Below the pieces are notes generated by a model. It saw only the letters and a program-made list of their open reading frames with translations. It ran no database searches and had not been told where the DNA came from. From the NCBI GenBank assembly GCA_021773035.1, contig JAJFKU010000073.1, positions 1-64,000 on the forward strand: DNA of 64,000 bases, written 5' to 3'. Source of the stretch: Woeseiaceae bacterium. GTDB taxonomy: Bacteria > Pseudomonadota > Gammaproteobacteria > Steroidobacterales > Woeseiaceae. This document shows positions 6,444-14,951 of the stretch, one piece after another (the first letter of the stretch is position 1; the number at the start of each line of letters is the position of its first letter). The position numbers and the translations under genes are program-made.

Positions 6444-7362
6444 CCGTGAATTTCGGATGGTAGCCAAAAACTTCAGCTTTGTACTCAGCGCCCTGGCTCT
6501 CTGCGGATGTGCGATCAACTCCCAGGACGCGAAAATAATGCCCGGCGTACAGTTATCTGAATACAAAACGTTCTTCGTCATCGAGGAAGACGACGATAAG
6601 AGGAATGTTGGCGGGTCGATAGTCGACGTACTGGCGGACAAGGGGTTTAGTGCGTCAATCGGAAGCCCCACCGAGATCCCCGAGTCCACTGATATACTGG
6701 TGCGATACGATGCAAAATGGAGCTGGGATGTCACTTTTTACCTCCTCGGTCTGAATATTCGTTTTCTCGAGGCAGGCTCGCTCACGCCTCTCGCAACGTC
6801 CACGTCCGAGCATTCGTCGATAACCAGAAAAACCAGGCGCGGCATGGTTGAAGAGGTTTTGACTAACATCTTTATCGGTACTGCCGATAGTTCCAAGAAT
6901 GACTACAACGATCCGGTTGTTCTGGAAGATTTGCTGGTTAAACCAGCTGTACCGGTACCAGAGTCGCTGCCAATCAAAGTGGATATCGTTGGTTACGGCG
7001 TTCAGCTAGCTGATGATGAAACATTCGACACAGCCCTGAGAATATCCTTGGACGAACATCGTGTTTTCGATTCAATTTCCGCTGATGGAAACCACAGCTT
7101 GGTGGTCGCCCTGAATGGGCTAGAGACTAACGAAACCCACCTGGTAATATTCGGCTCGGTCATCTACCACAACGTCACAGCTGCGGCCACCTGGGTACTG
7201 AAAAGTAAGGACAGTGGAGAGGTGTTATTCGCTTCGGAAATCACTGCTGAATGCCCGGAAGAAGAACTGGGCGAATCCAGAAGCGTCACCGATAAAACCG
7301 CCTGTGCGATCAGGGAGAACCTGCGATCGGGTATCGGCGAACTGGCGTCGCTCAGGCTATAA
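6436..7362 (+). CDS. lipoprotein of unknown function
   Basis: The roughly 308-residue product has a lipoprotein signal (NFSFVLSALALCGC, lipobox LCGC). The mature part contains two similar-looking halves: 'LSEYKTFFVIEEDDDKRNVG' with a later 'DILVRYDAKWSWD', and a second half with 'VDIVGYGVQLADDETFDTAL' and 'AAATWVLKSKDSGEVLFASE'. The first half resembles DUF4136-like envelope lipoproteins, but the match is only by feel. Either ATG 6436 (overlapping the SDR stop) or ATG 6457 could start it. It probably forms an operon with the SDR gene. Confidence 0.65.
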   Translation: MNNREFRMVAKNFSFVLSALALCGCAINSQDAKIMPGVQLSEYKTFFVIEEDDDKRNVGGSIVDVLADKGFSASIGSPTEIPESTDILVRYDAKWSWDVTFYLLGLNIRFLEAGSLTPLATSTSEHSSITRKTRRGMVEEVLTNIFIGTADSSKNDYNDPVVLEDLLVKPAVPVPESLPIKVDIVGYGVQLADDETFDTALRISLDEHRVFDSISADGNHSLVVALNGLETNETHLVIFGSVIYHNVTAAATWVLKSKDSGEVLFASEITAECPEEELGESRSVTDKTACAIRENLRSGIGELASLRL

Positions 7363-7404
7363 TCAAACTCCCTTTTGTCGACCATAAGCTTCCTCTTTTC
7401 CATC

Positions 7405-7905
7405 ATGTTTAGATCAATATTTGCCATTTTTCTCTTTGTAATCGCGTTTGATGCATTCTCTCAGGAGAGTTTTCGGCAAATGCCGATTCACTAAGCGGTT
7501 ACCGTAATGCTCAGAGAATAATCGTCATCACAGAAGATGAAGCCATTCACTATGCACGATTCTGTGGCTTCTATGAACTTCGCGATATCTTGGTGGAAAG
7601 CGTTGACAGGGTTTCCGCTACTGTAAGCATCACAGACGCACCGATGTTCGAGATCAGGATGCTATCAAAGTCAGGTGAATACACGACTTTCGTTGGCAAC
7701 CATTGGATTAGAACAACTGACGGTACAGCGTTGCTGACAAGCGCCTCTTACGAACGCATAGTCGAATACGTGGAAAGGCGGAAAGGCGGAAAGGCGGAAA
7801 GGCCAAGGTCAGTCAAAGGAGAAGGTAAGCGGGACTATTCAGCAGATACTTGATCGCATAAATGACCCAGCGTATGTCGAAGAGAACATGTGCAAGAATC
7901 ATTGA
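7405..7905 (+). pseudogene. secreted protein gene, out of frame at two places
   Basis: Three frame segments join into one plausible protein. 7405-7460 encodes a signal-peptide-like start (MFRSIFAIFLFVIAFDAFS) that ends at a stop soon after. From about 7461 the next frame encodes 'GEFSANADSLSGYRNAQRII' through 'YERIVEYVERRKGGKAERP' (the listed ORF 7590-7853). After the GGAAAGGC repeat a third frame gives 'SGTIQQILDRINDPAYVEEN' and stops at 7903-7905. The first shift falls at a TCTCTC run, where loss of one TC restores the frame. The second could be corrected by gaining one repeat unit or losing two. No family is recognised. It may be a decayed gene, a phase-variable one, or contain sequencing errors. 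Confidence 0.5.
7772..7803 (+). repeat. four tandem copies of the octamer GGAAAGGC
   Basis: Four exact, contiguous copies of GGAAAGGC occupy 7772-7803 inside the out-of-frame secreted-protein gene. Because eight is not a multiple of three, each gained or lost copy changes the reading frame, the classic set-up of slipped-strand phase variation. The frame that looks real upstream and the one that looks real downstream differ by exactly the shift that one added copy would correct. Confidence 0.8.
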
Positions 7906-8123
7906 GTTCGTTCAGAGTTTTTACCGGTTCGACAAAATCTTAGTTCCAACAACTGGACCGTCCCAAACCGTTCTTTGATTTTACACTCGGGCCCAGACAT
8001 CACGTGGCAAAGCCAATGAAAAGCGTTCTTGATTTGCCCGAAGATCACTTGGGCGGGAAGAACGATCAGACTGATCCCGACCGGTGAACTTGTAAGTCTG
8101 GTCAGTGCGACCAGTCGTGCGCG

Positions 8124-8582
8124 TCACCGCCTCAATTTTTCGACGAGTTCCAACAGCTCTTTTTCCTGCTCGTCATTGAGCGGGTATACGGAGCGAAAAC
8201 TGCAGCCGCGATAGGCGTCGACGGGCACCTTGAATCTCCCAGGGTTAGGTACATTCTGAGTCGGTACGTCCCTTTCGTCGAGGGCCTTGCATGGTCTGCC
8301 AAACTCGATCAGGTAGGTATTTCTGCGATCTCGAAGGATGATATGCCTCAATGTAAGAGGTTGGTTACGGAGGCTGCCAATCGGTTTGAGGGAATGAGTT
8401 TTCTCTAGTCCGGATATGACAATGAAGTCATCAATCGGGCCGTTTCTCGCAACGTCAGCTTCTTGCTCGGCAGTCGCTGCGCAACCCGCAACGAGTATTG
8501 TGACGAACAACAATGTGTTCCTCGCCGCGCCCATCTCCCAACGAGTGGCTTTAATGCGGGACAACCCATTTTTACTGTTCAT
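8124..8582 (-). CDS. DUF6491-type lipoprotein
   Basis: The product (152 residues as listed) has a hydrophobic signal ending in the lipobox LVAGC. The mature region contains 'DDFIVISGLEKTHSLKPIGS', 'IILRDRRNTYLIEFGRPCKA' and 'FKVPVDAYRGCSFRSVYPL'. The spacing of the two cysteines and the 'YLIEFGRPC' strand fit the DUF6491 family of small gammaproteobacterial lipoproteins, function unknown. A start at Met17 (8534) would give a more usual signal length. It stands alone, divergent from the gene at 8722. Confidence 0.7.
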   Translation of the reverse strand: MNSKNGLSRIKATRWEMGAARNTLLFVTILVAGCAATAEQEADVARNGPIDDFIVISGLEKTHSLKPIGSLRNQPLTLRHIILRDRRNTYLIEFGRPCKALDERDVPTQNVPNPGRFKVPVDAYRGCSFRSVYPLNDEQEKELLELVEKLRR

Positions 8583-8721
8583 TTTATGCAGGTCTCATAT
8601 GAGGTGTTCGACTAGCCAACTCATGGCAGTTTAGCACTCGACCAGCTCGCTTTGGCGAATAGCAGCCGGTCAGGTTGAGTAGTACACTAATACAACGAAA
8701 TCAGAGCGAGGGAGTCTGCGA

Positions 8722-9405
8722 ATGTCATTAAAATCAAGGCTATTGGCGACGGGCCTTTTCCTGATTGGCGCCAGTATGGCCGCTTCTGCAGACGATACGA
8801 TGGATGTATGCGGTATGTCCATAGAAGGGGTGAACACCTTCATGTCGAAGGATGAGGTAAGCGCCAAGTTGACGGATGCAGGATATCGCCTGAGTCTCGA
8901 TAGCGCGGACACCTCGCACAGGCCGCACAAGCCGTACGCGTATGAGGCCCTCAGGTTTGAGACGATGGATCGCCAACCGAACGATAGTTTTGTTATCCGG
9001 ATCGAATGGTCTGGACAATCGAGCGACAAGGGTAACCGGGTATCGGCTCAGTACGCCTTGCCGAATGACCCGGACCGAAGGCCAGCCTATGACGACTTTC
9101 TTCGTTCTACAATCACCGACTATTGCGCCAATATGGAACCAAAACATCGAGCGGCTGCGCCGCCACCGCGGCAACGCCCGCGATCCGAATCACGGCGCGG
9201 TCGATCGGGAAGAAGAGGGACGCCTGGGTTCTGTGAGCGGGCGCTACAAGGAGAATTTGATAGCACCTCTAACGGCTACATTCTATTGCCCGGGCCTGGT
9301 CTGAGATATGACGACGAACAGGGTTGTGCGGTTTCGTACCAAAGCGCCGGCGCAAAGGGCTTCTCTAGTGTATTGGCTGTAGTGATTGAAGGCCCGAGTG
9401 AGTAA
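8722..9405 (+). CDS. secreted protein of unknown function
   Basis: The 227-residue product has a clean signal peptide (LLATGLFLIGASMAASA, cleavage probably before DDTMD). The mature part starts with 'VCGMSIEGVNTFMSKDEVSA', which reads like an IPT-type or PepSY-like repeat often found in periplasmic proteins, continues with a strand-rich region, then a basic Pro/Arg linker (PPPRQRPRSESRRGRSGRRG) and a short C-terminal domain with two cysteines. GAGGGAG precedes the ATG. No family was recognised and no operon partner is evident. Confidence 0.65.
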   Translation: MSLKSRLLATGLFLIGASMAASADDTMDVCGMSIEGVNTFMSKDEVSAKLTDAGYRLSLDSADTSHRPHKPYAYEALRFETMDRQPNDSFVIRIEWSGQSSDKGNRVSAQYALPNDPDRRPAYDDFLRSTITDYCANMEPKHRAAAPPPRQRPRSESRRGRSGRRGTPGFCERALQGEFDSTSNGYILLPGPGLRYDDEQGCAVSYQSAGAKGFSSVLAVVIEGPSE

Positions 9406-9559
9406 CCAGGGGTTTCCGAAAGGCCGCTTGAAATCGCAGTCAGTATTCGGTGACATTCCTGCTGGAACGATCAGATCGAGTAACCAGAACTGAGCTACTG
9501 TTAACATCACCTTGCGAGCACTGCCGATAATCTGAGAGAAATTCCCGAGGAAACACTCA

Positions 9560-9760
9560 ATGGACTCACCAGATTGGTTTTTTGAGACGTTCGGTTGGAT
9601 CTTTACTTTGACGCCGATGGGCTGGGTTGGTCTGCTTGTTGCAATTCTGGTGGCTCGCATAGTTCTGAGGTTCCTGTGGTACCTATTCTTTCCGGAGAGT
9701 TTCAGGGCCCACAGGGAAAGACGTCGAATAGCCAGAGCTGAACAAGAGAGTGATTTCTGA
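9560..9760 (+). CDS. small single-helix membrane protein
   Basis: The 66-residue product has one strong membrane helix (MGWVGLLVAILVARIVLRFL) flanked by aromatic residues on the N side and a basic C-terminal tail (RAHRERRRIARAEQE), so the tail should face the cytoplasm. GAGGAA lies 11-16 bases before the ATG. Nothing more specific can be said; it is a stand-alone small gene. Confidence 0.5.
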   Translation: MDSPDWFFETFGWIFTLTPMGWVGLLVAILVARIVLRFLWYLFFPESFRAHRERRRIARAEQESDF

Positions 9761-9855
9761 CTTAGCTGCGGGCCACCGACGGTGCAAGATATTTCACCGG
9801 GTATCTGCACATCCGGGTGTTCGTCCAGTCTTCGAGAAGCGACTCGAACACATCG

Positions 9856-10566
9856 TTACCTCAGCGCGACTTGCACGCCGTTTTCGCGCAGAACCTCTAT
9901 CTCTGAGTCTCGCCAACCCTTTTTCGTCAGGACGACCAGACGTAAGTTCCTCAATTCGGTCAGGAAGCGCAGATCACCGTCTTCGGTTCGGATAGTGGGA
10001 AGACTGAGGTACTCCAGAGACTGAACCGCCTCGAAGTGCCTGATTGTCTGAACTGTCGTGACTTTGGTCGATACGATCTTGACTGCTCTTATTGAGGGTA
10101 AGTCGTTCTCCGAAAAGCAGGAAAAGTCACAACTAGCGGGGGAAACACCGAGTTCCAACGATACTAGTTTAGGTGAGTGCACTAACGGCACGAGCGACCT
10201 TTCCCCCATCAAATGGGATATGCATAAGTATTCCAACTGCTGAAGTGAGGCGATCGGGCTCAAGTTCCTGGCACTTAGCTTCCCGATGCACAGTCTTTTT
10301 AGCCAGGTCATCCGGCAAATCGCATCCAGCAACGACTGCGGATTGGCTCCGGTCCACGATACCAGGTACTTTAAGCTTGAAAGCGTCGGCAATACCTTTG
10401 CCCACTCCTTCCTGTCACCTGACCCGAAACCCAGGAACAGCCCCTGCAGTTTGGATAGATGTTCGTCTCCGAGGTTCGCTTCATCGTCAACGAATTCGGC
10501 CACGTTCCAATCATGCCAGTAGCCGATCAGGTCCTTCGGAACTTCAAGAATCGCGTCTCTATTCAT
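9856..10566 (-). CDS. leucine-rich repeat protein
   Basis: The product (about 236 residues from the ATG at 10566) consists of repeats of the type 'LPTLSSLKYLVSWTGANPQS', 'MTWLKRLCIGKLSARNLSPI', 'LQQLEYLCISHLMGERSLVP' and 'LTELRNLRLVVLTKKGWRDS', the L-x-x-L-x-L spacing of leucine-rich repeats, roughly 22-24 residues each. Such proteins form curved solenoids for protein binding. There is no signal peptide, so a cytoplasmic partner is likely. A TTG start at 10593 is possible and would overlap the end of the small ORF upstream. Target unknown. Confidence 0.7.
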   Translation of the reverse strand: MNRDAILEVPKDLIGYWHDWNVAEFVDDEANLGDEHLSKLQGLFLGFGSGDRKEWAKVLPTLSSLKYLVSWTGANPQSLLDAICRMTWLKRLCIGKLSARNLSPIASLQQLEYLCISHLMGERSLVPLVHSPKLVSLELGVSPASCDFSCFSENDLPSIRAVKIVSTKVTTVQTIRHFEAVQSLEYLSLPTIRTEDGDLRFLTELRNLRLVVLTKKGWRDSEIEVLRENGVQVALR

Positions 10567-10585
10567 TACCCACCGGACGAAAAAA

Positions 10586-10708
10586 TCAATCAACCTGCGC
10601 GATAAGCTTTATTGGATTTCCATAGGGTGCTTTCAGCATATCTGGATAAACTCCTCGATCTGACCGGGCTTTCCCGAATTTCGACCAATCATCGCGATTG
10701 CCGAACAC
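10586..10708 (-). CDS. small open frame upstream of the LRR gene, possibly a gene remnant
   Basis: The minus-strand frame reads 'VFGNRDDWSKFGKARSDRGV' then 'YPDMLKAPYGNPIKLIAQVD' before TGA at 10586, which looks like the end of a real protein. From the GTG at 10708 it gives 40 residues, below the ORF-track cut-off; the frame is open a little further upstream but has no ATG. The stop overlaps the alternative TTG start of the LRR gene. It could be a small protein or the tail of a lost gene. No family is recognised. Confidence 0.3.
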   Translation of the reverse strand: MFGNRDDWSKFGKARSDRGVYPDMLKAPYGNPIKLIAQVD

Positions 10709-10810
10709 AACCTTGACCCGGCACCACCTTGTTGCGACGGTCTGTTTTGGTCAGCATTGGTCGGTCGCGGGTAGCAAGTCTGTGTCAGAACTTATCGGTC
10801 ACATTGCTAT

Positions 10811-11269
10811 TCACTTTGAGAAATCACAATTCGCATCTACGAACTCGCGTAATGCTGGCGCCCTCCCGCCCCTGATCTCATGCCAGTGCGCAATCACGCC
10901 ATCATTGGATCCAATTAGCGAACACGTATCGTGCGTGTAGTACTCAACGTAGTCCGCATCTACCAGGCCATTCTGAACAAACTTCATGTTGATCTCCTGG
11001 ATATTCAACGCATAGTTGAAGAGCCGTCGAAACTTGATTTTGCCCTTGTCGTTCAGTGACCTGTAATCCCTCAGACCCTTGCCCCATACTCGAGCTGCAT
11101 CTTCGTCTGTAAGCAGAATCGCGACGAGATCGTTGACATCACCGAGGTAGGTCGCAGCCGCTTCTGCTTCTGCGATGTCGTTGCCGCGCTTCAGTTCATA
11201 TCCGAGGAACATAATTGACAACACCAACGCAACAAGACCGACTATTTCAACGACTTTTTGGTTATCCAT
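10811..11269 (-). CDS. membrane-anchored protein of unknown function
   Basis: The 152-residue product (from MDNQKVV) has one N-terminal membrane helix (VVEIVGLVALVLSIMFLGYE) followed by a helical soluble domain with 'NDLVAILLTDEDAARVWGKG' and 'IKFRRLFNYALNIQEINMKF'. This arrangement resembles the many single-helix proteins of marine bacteria with a helical domain of unknown role (DUF6082/DUF4760-like), but no firm family is given. The listed ORF starts 14 codons earlier; MDNQK is preferred since the helix then starts at the usual distance. It is followed in the same direction by two further small genes. Confidence 0.6.
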   Translation of the reverse strand: MDNQKVVEIVGLVALVLSIMFLGYELKRGNDIAEAEAAATYLGDVNDLVAILLTDEDAARVWGKGLRDYRSLNDKGKIKFRRLFNYALNIQEINMKFVQNGLVDADYVEYYTHDTCSLIGSNDGVIAHWHEIRGGRAPALREFVDANCDFSK

Positions 11270-11342
11270 TAAGCGAAATCCTGTAACAAGACTATCAACA
11301 CACAAAGCCAACTAGAGCAGCCGCATTCGTCTGCGGTTGGCA

Positions 11343-11543
11343 TCAGGTTGTCTCACTGTCTTTTGACCGCTTCGACGGAACGGCGAGCATCACACCACCC
11401 GCGAAAACAATAAGCGCACCAAACAAAGAAAAGACTGTGCCAAAGAACTGGTCTGAATAAGCTGCGATGGCGAATCCCACTACTACTACAAGAAACCCTG
11501 CAAGCGTTACCCACAAAGGTTTCGTTTGATTCCGGTCAATCAC
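11343..11543 (-). CDS. small two-helix membrane protein
   Basis: The 66-residue product has two membrane helices (PLWVTLAGFLVVVVGFAIAA and FGTVFSLFGALIVFAGGVML) joined by a short loop, with a charged C-terminus (SKRSKDSE). It lies in the same direction as the NTF2-like gene, 38 bases downstream of its neighbour's end. No family recognised. Confidence 0.5.
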   Translation of the reverse strand: MIDRNQTKPLWVTLAGFLVVVVGFAIAAYSDQFFGTVFSLFGALIVFAGGVMLAVPSKRSKDSETT

Positions 11544-11581
11544 ATCTTCACTCCCACGAGCGGTGTGTTTGGGAGAAGGCG

Positions 11582-12085
11582 CTACTGCGTCTTCTCCTTT
11601 GCTTCGAATGCCATAATTTTCTGCGTGAAGTCCTTTGCAAGATCGTTCGGCAACGGAAAGGTCAGATGATACTGAGAGAATTTCCAGCCATTCACAGTCA
11701 TTACCAGAACCCCGGTGCCCCGGCTGGTGCCATAATTCTCGCTGTCCAGCACTTCATCAAACCACGCAGTTTGCCGGTCGGCGGAAACAAAAATGTTGCG
11801 GTCGCGTTTGTGGTAAACCCAACCCTGCCCCTTATCGAAAATGGGCATGGAATAGGCTTTAAACTGATCCAGTGTCCAGCGTTCGCTGACATCGGTACCG
11901 ATAAAGACAGCATCGGTGTCGTAGAGAGAGAAATAATCTTCTCCTCTGGCCTCGGCCGCATACTGATGCAGCAGATTCAGCACCTGGTTAACGGCGGCTT
12001 TATCGCTGGACAAGCCCTCTGCCTTTACAACCAGGCTAAAAGCCAACATCAAAACACCCACGCTCAACACCGCGACTTTCTTCAT
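11582..12085 (-). CDS. secreted NTF2-like (SnoaL/YybH-type) protein
   Basis: The 167-residue product has a signal peptide (VAVLSVGVLMLAFSLVVKA) and an NTF2-like cone fold of the SnoaL_3/DUF4440 type. Typical stretches are 'AAVNQVLNLLHQYAAEARGE', 'LYDTDAVFIGTDVSERWTLD' and the end 'GWKFSQYHLTFPLPND'. These periplasmic proteins often bind small ligands, and no catalytic residues can be assigned. The listed ORF begins far upstream at 12346 in random-looking residues; the ATG at 12085 is preferred because the signal peptide then starts with MKK. The MAPEG gene lies just upstream in the same direction. Confidence 0.75.
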   Translation of the reverse strand: MKKVAVLSVGVLMLAFSLVVKAEGLSSDKAAVNQVLNLLHQYAAEARGEDYFSLYDTDAVFIGTDVSERWTLDQFKAYSMPIFDKGQGWVYHKRDRNIFVSADRQTAWFDEVLDSENYGTSRGTGVLVMTVNGWKFSQYHLTFPLPNDLAKDFTQKIMAFEAKEKTQ

Positions 12086-12144
12086 CGTGAACTCAACTCC
12101 GTTACCCTGATTGACATTACCACGTTCCCCTTCCCTCACGCCTG

Positions 12145-12564
12145 CTATACAGCCAACAGCGACTTTACTGTCAACCCGAACAGCACGAACAACAGCAGCA
12201 CACTGAGAATAAACGCACGAAGACGAACCGGGACATAGTTGCTGCTCACATGCACATAAGCATGCACATAGCGCGCAGTGACGAACAACCATGCGACACT
12301 CAACACGATCTTGTCGACCGCATCCAGATTGGCGAGCACGATACACAAGACGTAAAAGATGACCGGAAACTGGAACTGATTCGCAAGGTTCTTGGACGTC
12401 AACACAGTGGCCTTACTCCAGGCCTCGTTATCCATTGCCGCCTTCTCACGATCAAAATTGCCCGACCGCACATCCTTGCTTTTACGCATGCCGTTGAGCA
12501 CCAGGACAACAAGGGGAATCAAAATCTGCGCTAACATCGGCCAGTAAATCAGGTAATTTTCCAT
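12145..12564 (-). CDS. MAPEG family membrane protein
   Basis: The 139-residue product (from MENYLIYW) has four membrane helices and the MAPEG signature 'NLANQFQFPVIFYVLCIVLA', with 'FVTARYVHAYVHVSSNYVPV' following. MAPEG proteins are inner-membrane trimers that include glutathione transferases and eicosanoid enzymes; the bacterial substrates are mostly unknown. Eight listed residues before MENYL are probably not translated. A second, unrelated MAPEG gene is at 22019-22402. It may be co-transcribed with the NTF2-like gene, 59 bases downstream. Confidence 0.8.
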   Translation of the reverse strand: MENYLIYWPMLAQILIPLVVLVLNGMRKSKDVRSGNFDREKAAMDNEAWSKATVLTSKNLANQFQFPVIFYVLCIVLANLDAVDKIVLSVAWLFVTARYVHAYVHVSSNYVPVRLRAFILSVLLLFVLFGLTVKSLLAV

Positions 12565-12615
12565 CTTGGAGTCCAGTGAATATCTCAAGGATCAGGAGCG
12601 GAAACGATACGCTGC

Positions 12616-13422
12616 TCAGACGGTCGCAGCAACCGCCGCCCGGTCGATGAGTGTGAGCAACTGCCTCCGTTCCGCTGCGACATCGTAGCCCAATCGCGCT
12701 ACGGCAACCGGAAACACCCATGGTTCTACGTCGCTCGCACTCAACTTACCCAAACGCCGATATCGGCTGGTGTAGGACCAGTGAAAAAGCGAACGCCCGA
12801 TACCTACTGCGGCGCGAGTGCGCAACGGTGCGCCAGGATGAGCAGCACCCAAACGAAGAATCAGTGAAGTGAGCAAGTAGTCGGCAACCGGGTTCCCTAT
12901 GCTCGCGGTTGTCCAGTCAATAACAGTAGCGACATCATCGCCGACCAGTATGTTATCGGGATGAAAATCACCATGACAGACCGCCGTGCCATCGGGCAAT
13001 TCGTGCAGTCTTGCCTGTGCGGCACGCCGTTGCCTATCCGGTAACCTGGCACGCGTAATCAGATGATCGAGTTGTTCGCGTTGTGGCGGCAACTCATCGA
13101 CACGACGGCGGTGAATCGCCAGGTGAAGCTCTGCCAGCAGGCGCCCGTGCGCCCTCAGCTTCCAGGGCTTCGTACTGAGTAGCTTGAGCATCGGGTTTCC
13201 GTAAACCCGATCAAATACAATTCCTGTCCTGCCCTCGAATTCAACAATTCCGTGCATACGAGGTGTGGCTAGCCCCGCTTCATACACCAGCTGACTGGCA
13301 CGCGCCTCGGCCTCGATGAGTTCGATATCACGCCCGGCCGAAAACAGTTTTACTACCTGCGAATCGGGCCAGGCGAAAACCTCGGCTAATCGCCCCTTGG
13401 CGATCGGGCGCGGACTCTCCAT
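12616..13422 (-). CDS. aminoglycoside phosphotransferase (APH) family kinase
   Basis: The 268-residue product has a kinase-like APH fold. The N-terminal lobe contains 'GRLAEVFAWPDSQVVKLFSA', with the Lys that binds ATP. The catalytic loop is 'CHGDFHPDNILVGDD' near residue 168 and the metal-binding motif 'VIDWTTAS' follows, the equivalent of DFG. Family members phosphorylate small molecules such as choline, homoserine or aminoglycosides; nothing here points to resistance. The start is set at MESPRP (13422). It lies 13 bases downstream of the DUF6653 gene and likely shares its mRNA. Confidence 0.8.
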   Translation of the reverse strand: MESPRPIAKGRLAEVFAWPDSQVVKLFSAGRDIELIEAEARASQLVYEAGLATPRMHGIVEFEGRTGIVFDRVYGNPMLKLLSTKPWKLRAHGRLLAELHLAIHRRRVDELPPQREQLDHLITRARLPDRQRRAAQARLHELPDGTAVCHGDFHPDNILVGDDVATVIDWTTASIGNPVADYLLTSLILRLGAAHPGAPLRTRAAVGIGRSLFHWSYTSRYRRLGKLSASDVEPWVFPVAVARLGYDVAAERRQLLTLIDRAAVAATV

Positions 13423-13435
13423 CACACCAGCGATC

Positions 13436-13942
13436 CTAGTACAGCCATCGCCGGTATTCCGGAGACTCGTCAATCATCTCATCGAACAACCAGACCATCC
13501 TGTCAAGAAACCAGCTCTTACCCATCAGGACCAGGCATGCGCCAAGCAATGTTGATGTCATCTCCATTTTGATCAGACCAAAGAGCAGCACCACGCCGCC
13601 AAGGGCGGTCAAGACGTTAAGAACACGAATGGCCCTGCTTTGGTGCTCCGGTATCGGTATCTGACCGGGGTTCAACCAGACCCGCTCGCCGAGCACTGCT
13701 TTTGATGCCCAGTGATCCGTCGTTTCCGGGCGGCTGAAGACCCGCGGGTTGAGCCAGATCCAGACCGCCACAACCAACACCAGCGCCAAGGACCACCATC
13801 CAATCCACACCCGGCTCCATATCGTCGCAATCAGGAGCGGCATGGCCGCATACCGCGTCCATACGCTCCACGGATTCGCATGCCGCTCCCAAACCTGCGG
13901 AGACATACTGAACATGCTCGCCATTTTGTGTTCAAAACCCAT
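13436..13942 (-). CDS. DUF6653 family membrane protein
   Basis: The 168-residue product has about four membrane helices, two before and two after a conserved loop: 'ANPWSVWTRYAAMPLLIATI', 'WWSLALVLVVAVWIWLNPRV', 'VLNVLTALGGVVLLFGLIKM' and 'LLGACLVLMGKSWFLDRMVW'. The 'HANPWSVWTR' and 'NPRVF' motifs with the loop 'KAVLGERVWL' fit DUF6653, a small family of unknown function. A second ATG at codon 7 (MASMF) could also start it. The APH gene follows directly. Confidence 0.7.
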   Translation of the reverse strand: MGFEHKMASMFSMSPQVWERHANPWSVWTRYAAMPLLIATIWSRVWIGWWSLALVLVVAVWIWLNPRVFSRPETTDHWASKAVLGERVWLNPGQIPIPEHQSRAIRVLNVLTALGGVVLLFGLIKMEMTSTLLGACLVLMGKSWFLDRMVWLFDEMIDESPEYRRWLY

Positions 13943-14009
13943 CGTTGTTCCCCATCTATACGCGAAACTCGCTGGCCGAGCTGTCAGTGCTTCGGATTGT
14001 CTGCTGCAT

Positions 14010-14735
14010 TCAGAAGTTCAAACGCATCGACAGTGCGCCGGTAGCTTCGTCCGACTGCTGCCACGATACACCAAGCTCGATATTTTCAGACAGCGAAAAG
14101 CGCATACCCAGACCGAACTGCTCGTCGCTCGCGAGGCCAACACCGTCAGCCATTACTCTCATGCGACCGCTATTGCTGCCGGACGCCGACACGAACCACT
14201 CAAGGCTGTCGCTGATCTGAGTGACAATCCCAAAACGCCACAAAAGACCTGATTTACTGATATCTCTGCCGTCGTAGGTAACGGAGCCGTTGCCGGAAGA
14301 CAAATCAAGTTGGATCGGTTGCAAATCCGTCGTTCTCTTTCGGAGCGATAATTCTGTTTCTAGAACCACGCGCTCGGACAACGGCATAGCAAGGCCGAAA
14401 CCAGCGCTGAAGGTACGTGAAGCGGTATCTTGAACCGTGAGCAGCCGTTCGTTCAGATCGGTGATGAAGATGTCGTAGTCCGCTTTGTAGGCTTCCGCGT
14501 CTGCGACGAAGTAGAGATACCTGCCCATTGGCCAACGAACAGACAGCCCGGCACCGCCACCTACATCGCCGGCGATACCAGCACTGAAAGGTGTGTAATC
14601 GAAGTCGGCATCGTTGTTGATGTATTTCCCGACGATACGCGCCTCGACGTATCCTCCATCCGCATTCGCAGCGGCCGCTAGTGGTAGCAACACCAGGCAA
14701 AGCGCCAATCTGGTCACACTGTTTCTTATCTTCAT
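14010..14735 (-). CDS. outer-membrane beta-barrel protein
   Basis: The 241-residue product has a signal peptide (LALCLVLLPLAAAANA) and about eight to ten amphipathic strands with alternating residues, for example 'GGYVEARIVGKYINN', 'GRYLYFVADAEAYKADYD' and 'NIELGVSWQQSDE'. It ends in Phe (SMRLNF), the usual recognition signal for BAM insertion of outer-membrane barrels. The fold resembles OmpW/OmpA-like small porins, without a firm family. It is divergent from the histidine kinase gene, with about 216 bases between that could hold promoters for both. Confidence 0.7.
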   Translation of the reverse strand: MKIRNSVTRLALCLVLLPLAAAANADGGYVEARIVGKYINNDADFDYTPFSAGIAGDVGGGAGLSVRWPMGRYLYFVADAEAYKADYDIFITDLNERLLTVQDTASRTFSAGFGLAMPLSERVVLETELSLRKRTTDLQPIQLDLSSGNGSVTYDGRDISKSGLLWRFGIVTQISDSLEWFVSASGSNSGRMRVMADGVGLASDEQFGLGMRFSLSENIELGVSWQQSDEATGALSMRLNF

Positions 14736-14951
14736 GTTCGTCTCCTGTATTTAGAAAAGTCACCACGCCGGTGGCAGTAATTTGGTGACGCGATATTGCT
14801 TGGTAACAGCGGCAGATTTCCGTGCTATTGGGTGAACTGCTACACCAGCTCGGGAACTGCACCAAGTCGCAGGGCTTTGGAAGTACACTATGGAAAAGCA
14901 GCTACCGACAGGACCACACATGCATTCCGCCGGCTATCGAGACGACGACAG

